Below, one piece after another: positions 63,086 through 64,000 of a stretch of DNA of 64,000 nucleotides. Both the position numbers and the translations under genes were made by a program. The DNA comes from Candidatus Heimdallarchaeota archaeon (lineage in GTDB: Archaea > Asgardarchaeota > Heimdallarchaeia > Heimdallarchaeales > Kariarchaeaceae), in the NCBI GenBank assembly GCA_026702845.1, contig JADCLS010000001.1:1-64000 (forward strand), given 5' to 3'. How positions within the stretch are numbered: the first letter of the stretch is position 1; each line of letters starts with the position of its first letter. The notes beneath the pieces are model-generated. The model was not told the origin of the DNA. It saw nothing but the letters and a program-made list of their open reading frames with translations, and searched no databases.

Positions 63086-64000
63086 GTAACTTGTTAACCA
63101 GTTCAAGAAAACTTTTGCTACTGTAAGGTTTTGGTAATAAGTGGATATTTGTTTTATTGGCACATGTATTGACATCCTCCATGGAGAACCCACTTGAAAT
63201 GATTATCGACTGGAAAGGATTTATTTTAAGTAACTGTTTACAAGTTTCTTCACCGTTCAGTACGGGCATACTCATATCCAATATTATCAGATCTACAGCC
63301 TGATCCATCTTGTTGTACATATCGAGACATTCCTGACCATTGCTTGCTTCTAGTACCTCATATCCAATCCTCGAAAGCATCAGACGTTGGACATTGCGAA
63401 TTGCTTCTTGGTCATCGACAACCATTATAGTTTTTTTCTGTGTCTGAACAATTACCTTCTCTGAGGATTGGATATTTGGAATTGTGTGTTTGGTAGTCAT
63501 CGGAATATATACATTAAAACAAGTTCCCTCAGAAGGATTACTTCTGAGTTCAATAAATCCCTCATGATAGAAGACATATCCCTGTAAAATTGACAGACCC
63601 ATACCAAGATGATTGGTTTTACTTGTATAAAATGGGTCAAAAATCCTCTCAAAACTTTGCTCATCAATGCCTGATCCGTTATCACAAACTCTGATCTGTA
63701 CGTAATTTCTCGATTTAATTGGTGAATTTGTAAATATCCTACCCTCATAACTATCTGTTGAGCGTAGGTATTTTCTATCTATCTCTACATGAATAGTTCC
63801 CTCATTACTAACTGATTCTATGGCATTATCAACAAGGATTTTAAATATCAATTTGAAGTAATCAAGATCTGTACTGAATATAATATTATCATTTACACTG
63901 TAGGTAAAATCAATATTTGAAGGTAATTCAATTTTATAATCTTCTATCATCGCTGTGATGACTGTATTTACATTTACATTTACAATATTCATATCAATTC
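63078..64000 (-). CDS. Histidine kinase catalytic domain with receiver (5' partial)
   Basis: The frame remains open beyond the first visible ATG (63992) up to the right window edge, so the N-terminal part with the H-box is missing. Visible: HATPase N-box ILVDNAIESV, G1 DNGSGI, G2 HLGMGLSILQG, then a receiver with IMVVDDQEA, LIILDMSMPVLNGEE (phospho-accepting Asp) and LLPKPY. This resembles the kinase at 47453. The sensor lies outside the window. It overlaps the pop5 end by 8 bases on the other strand. Confidence 0.87.
   Translation of the reverse strand, partial: IDMNIVNVNVNTVITAMIEDYKIELPSNIDFTYSVNDNIIFSTDLDYFKLIFKILVDNAIESVSNEGTIHVEIDRKYLRSTDSYEGRIFTNSPIKSRNYVQIRVCDNGSGIDEQSFERIFDPFYTSKTNHLGMGLSILQGYVFYHEGFIELRSNPSEGTCFNVYIPMTTKHTIPNIQSSEKVIVQTQKKTIMVVDDQEAIRNVQRLMLSRIGYEVLEASNGQECLDMYNKMDQAVDLIILDMSMPVLNGEETCKQLLKINPFQSIIISSGFSMEDVNTCANKTNIHLLPKPYSSKSFLELVNKLLS

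Noticed and set aside
1..64000. CRISPR arrays, cas genes, insertion sequences, prophage
   Set aside because: None seen; no regularly spaced repeats or transposase motifs were found, apart from the unidentified remnant at 15826-15922.

Overview
The window looks like a chromosomal stretch of an Asgard archaeon; class cannot be fixed from the sequence. It is AT-rich by eye. The core information genes are archaeal/eukaryotic in type: ribosomal protein L15e, RNase P proteins Rpp30 and Pop5, an archaeal RNase P RNA, Tsr3 and Bud32. Several genes are of the eukaryote-like kind known from Asgard genomes: a Rag-like GTPase joined to a roadblock domain, an E2F/DP-like winged-helix protein, a B-box-like membrane protein and leucine-rich-repeat proteins. 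Starts are mixed: some genes have a TATA-like box about 25 bases before the ATG (leaderless), while genes inside operons have GGAGG or GGTGAT sites, often with TTG starts.

Layout. 1-7.4 kb: partial HhH membrane protein, DUF4139-like protein, Lrp/AsnC regulator, DMT transporter, OsmC, VOC protein, metallophosphoesterase and a membrane protein. 7.6-14.7 kb: a single 2372-residue gene with four tandem PKD-BspA (DUF285) modules, FN3/Ig-like domains, one membrane helix and a cytoplasmic TIR domain, an architecture resembling a Toll-like receptor. 14.7-24.6 kb: membrane proteins, a GltD-like oxidoreductase, an acyl-CoA synthetase paired with AcpS, acetyltransferases and two MscS channels. 24.9-29.6 kb: a membrane-anchored beta-propeller protein and a stand-alone EF-2 G domain. 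29.8-39.7 kb: two MFS exporters, ADP-forming acyl-CoA synthetase subunits, an LRR protein, a decayed S9 peptidase, a GH29 fucosidase and a histidine phosphatase. 39.7-47.5 kb: two very small proteins, a TPR protein, a heterodimeric ABC exporter and a zinc-cluster protein. 47.5-57.2 kb: sensor kinases, Tsr3, a hydrolase, the Rag-roadblock gene, a TerB-like protein, glucokinase and the E2F-like protein. 57.5-58.6 kb: tRNA-Arg(UCG), RNase P RNA and bud32. 58.6-64 kb: thioredoxin, GNAT, dihydroorotate dehydrogenase, the L15e-COG1325-rpp30-pop5 operon, and a kinase-receiver gene cut by the window edge.

How it fits together. The RNase P RNA and two of its protein subunits lie within 6 kb of each other. 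Sensing is prominent: the TIR receptor, three histidine kinases (two ending in receivers), mechanosensitive channels and the Rag-like GTPase. Two acyl-CoA synthetase systems, AMP-forming and ADP-forming, point to acetate or acyl-CoA metabolism. The most notable items are the TIR receptor, the Rag-roadblock protein, the E2F-like protein, the isolated EF-2 G domain and the RNase P RNA, which an ORF-only annotation would overwrite.
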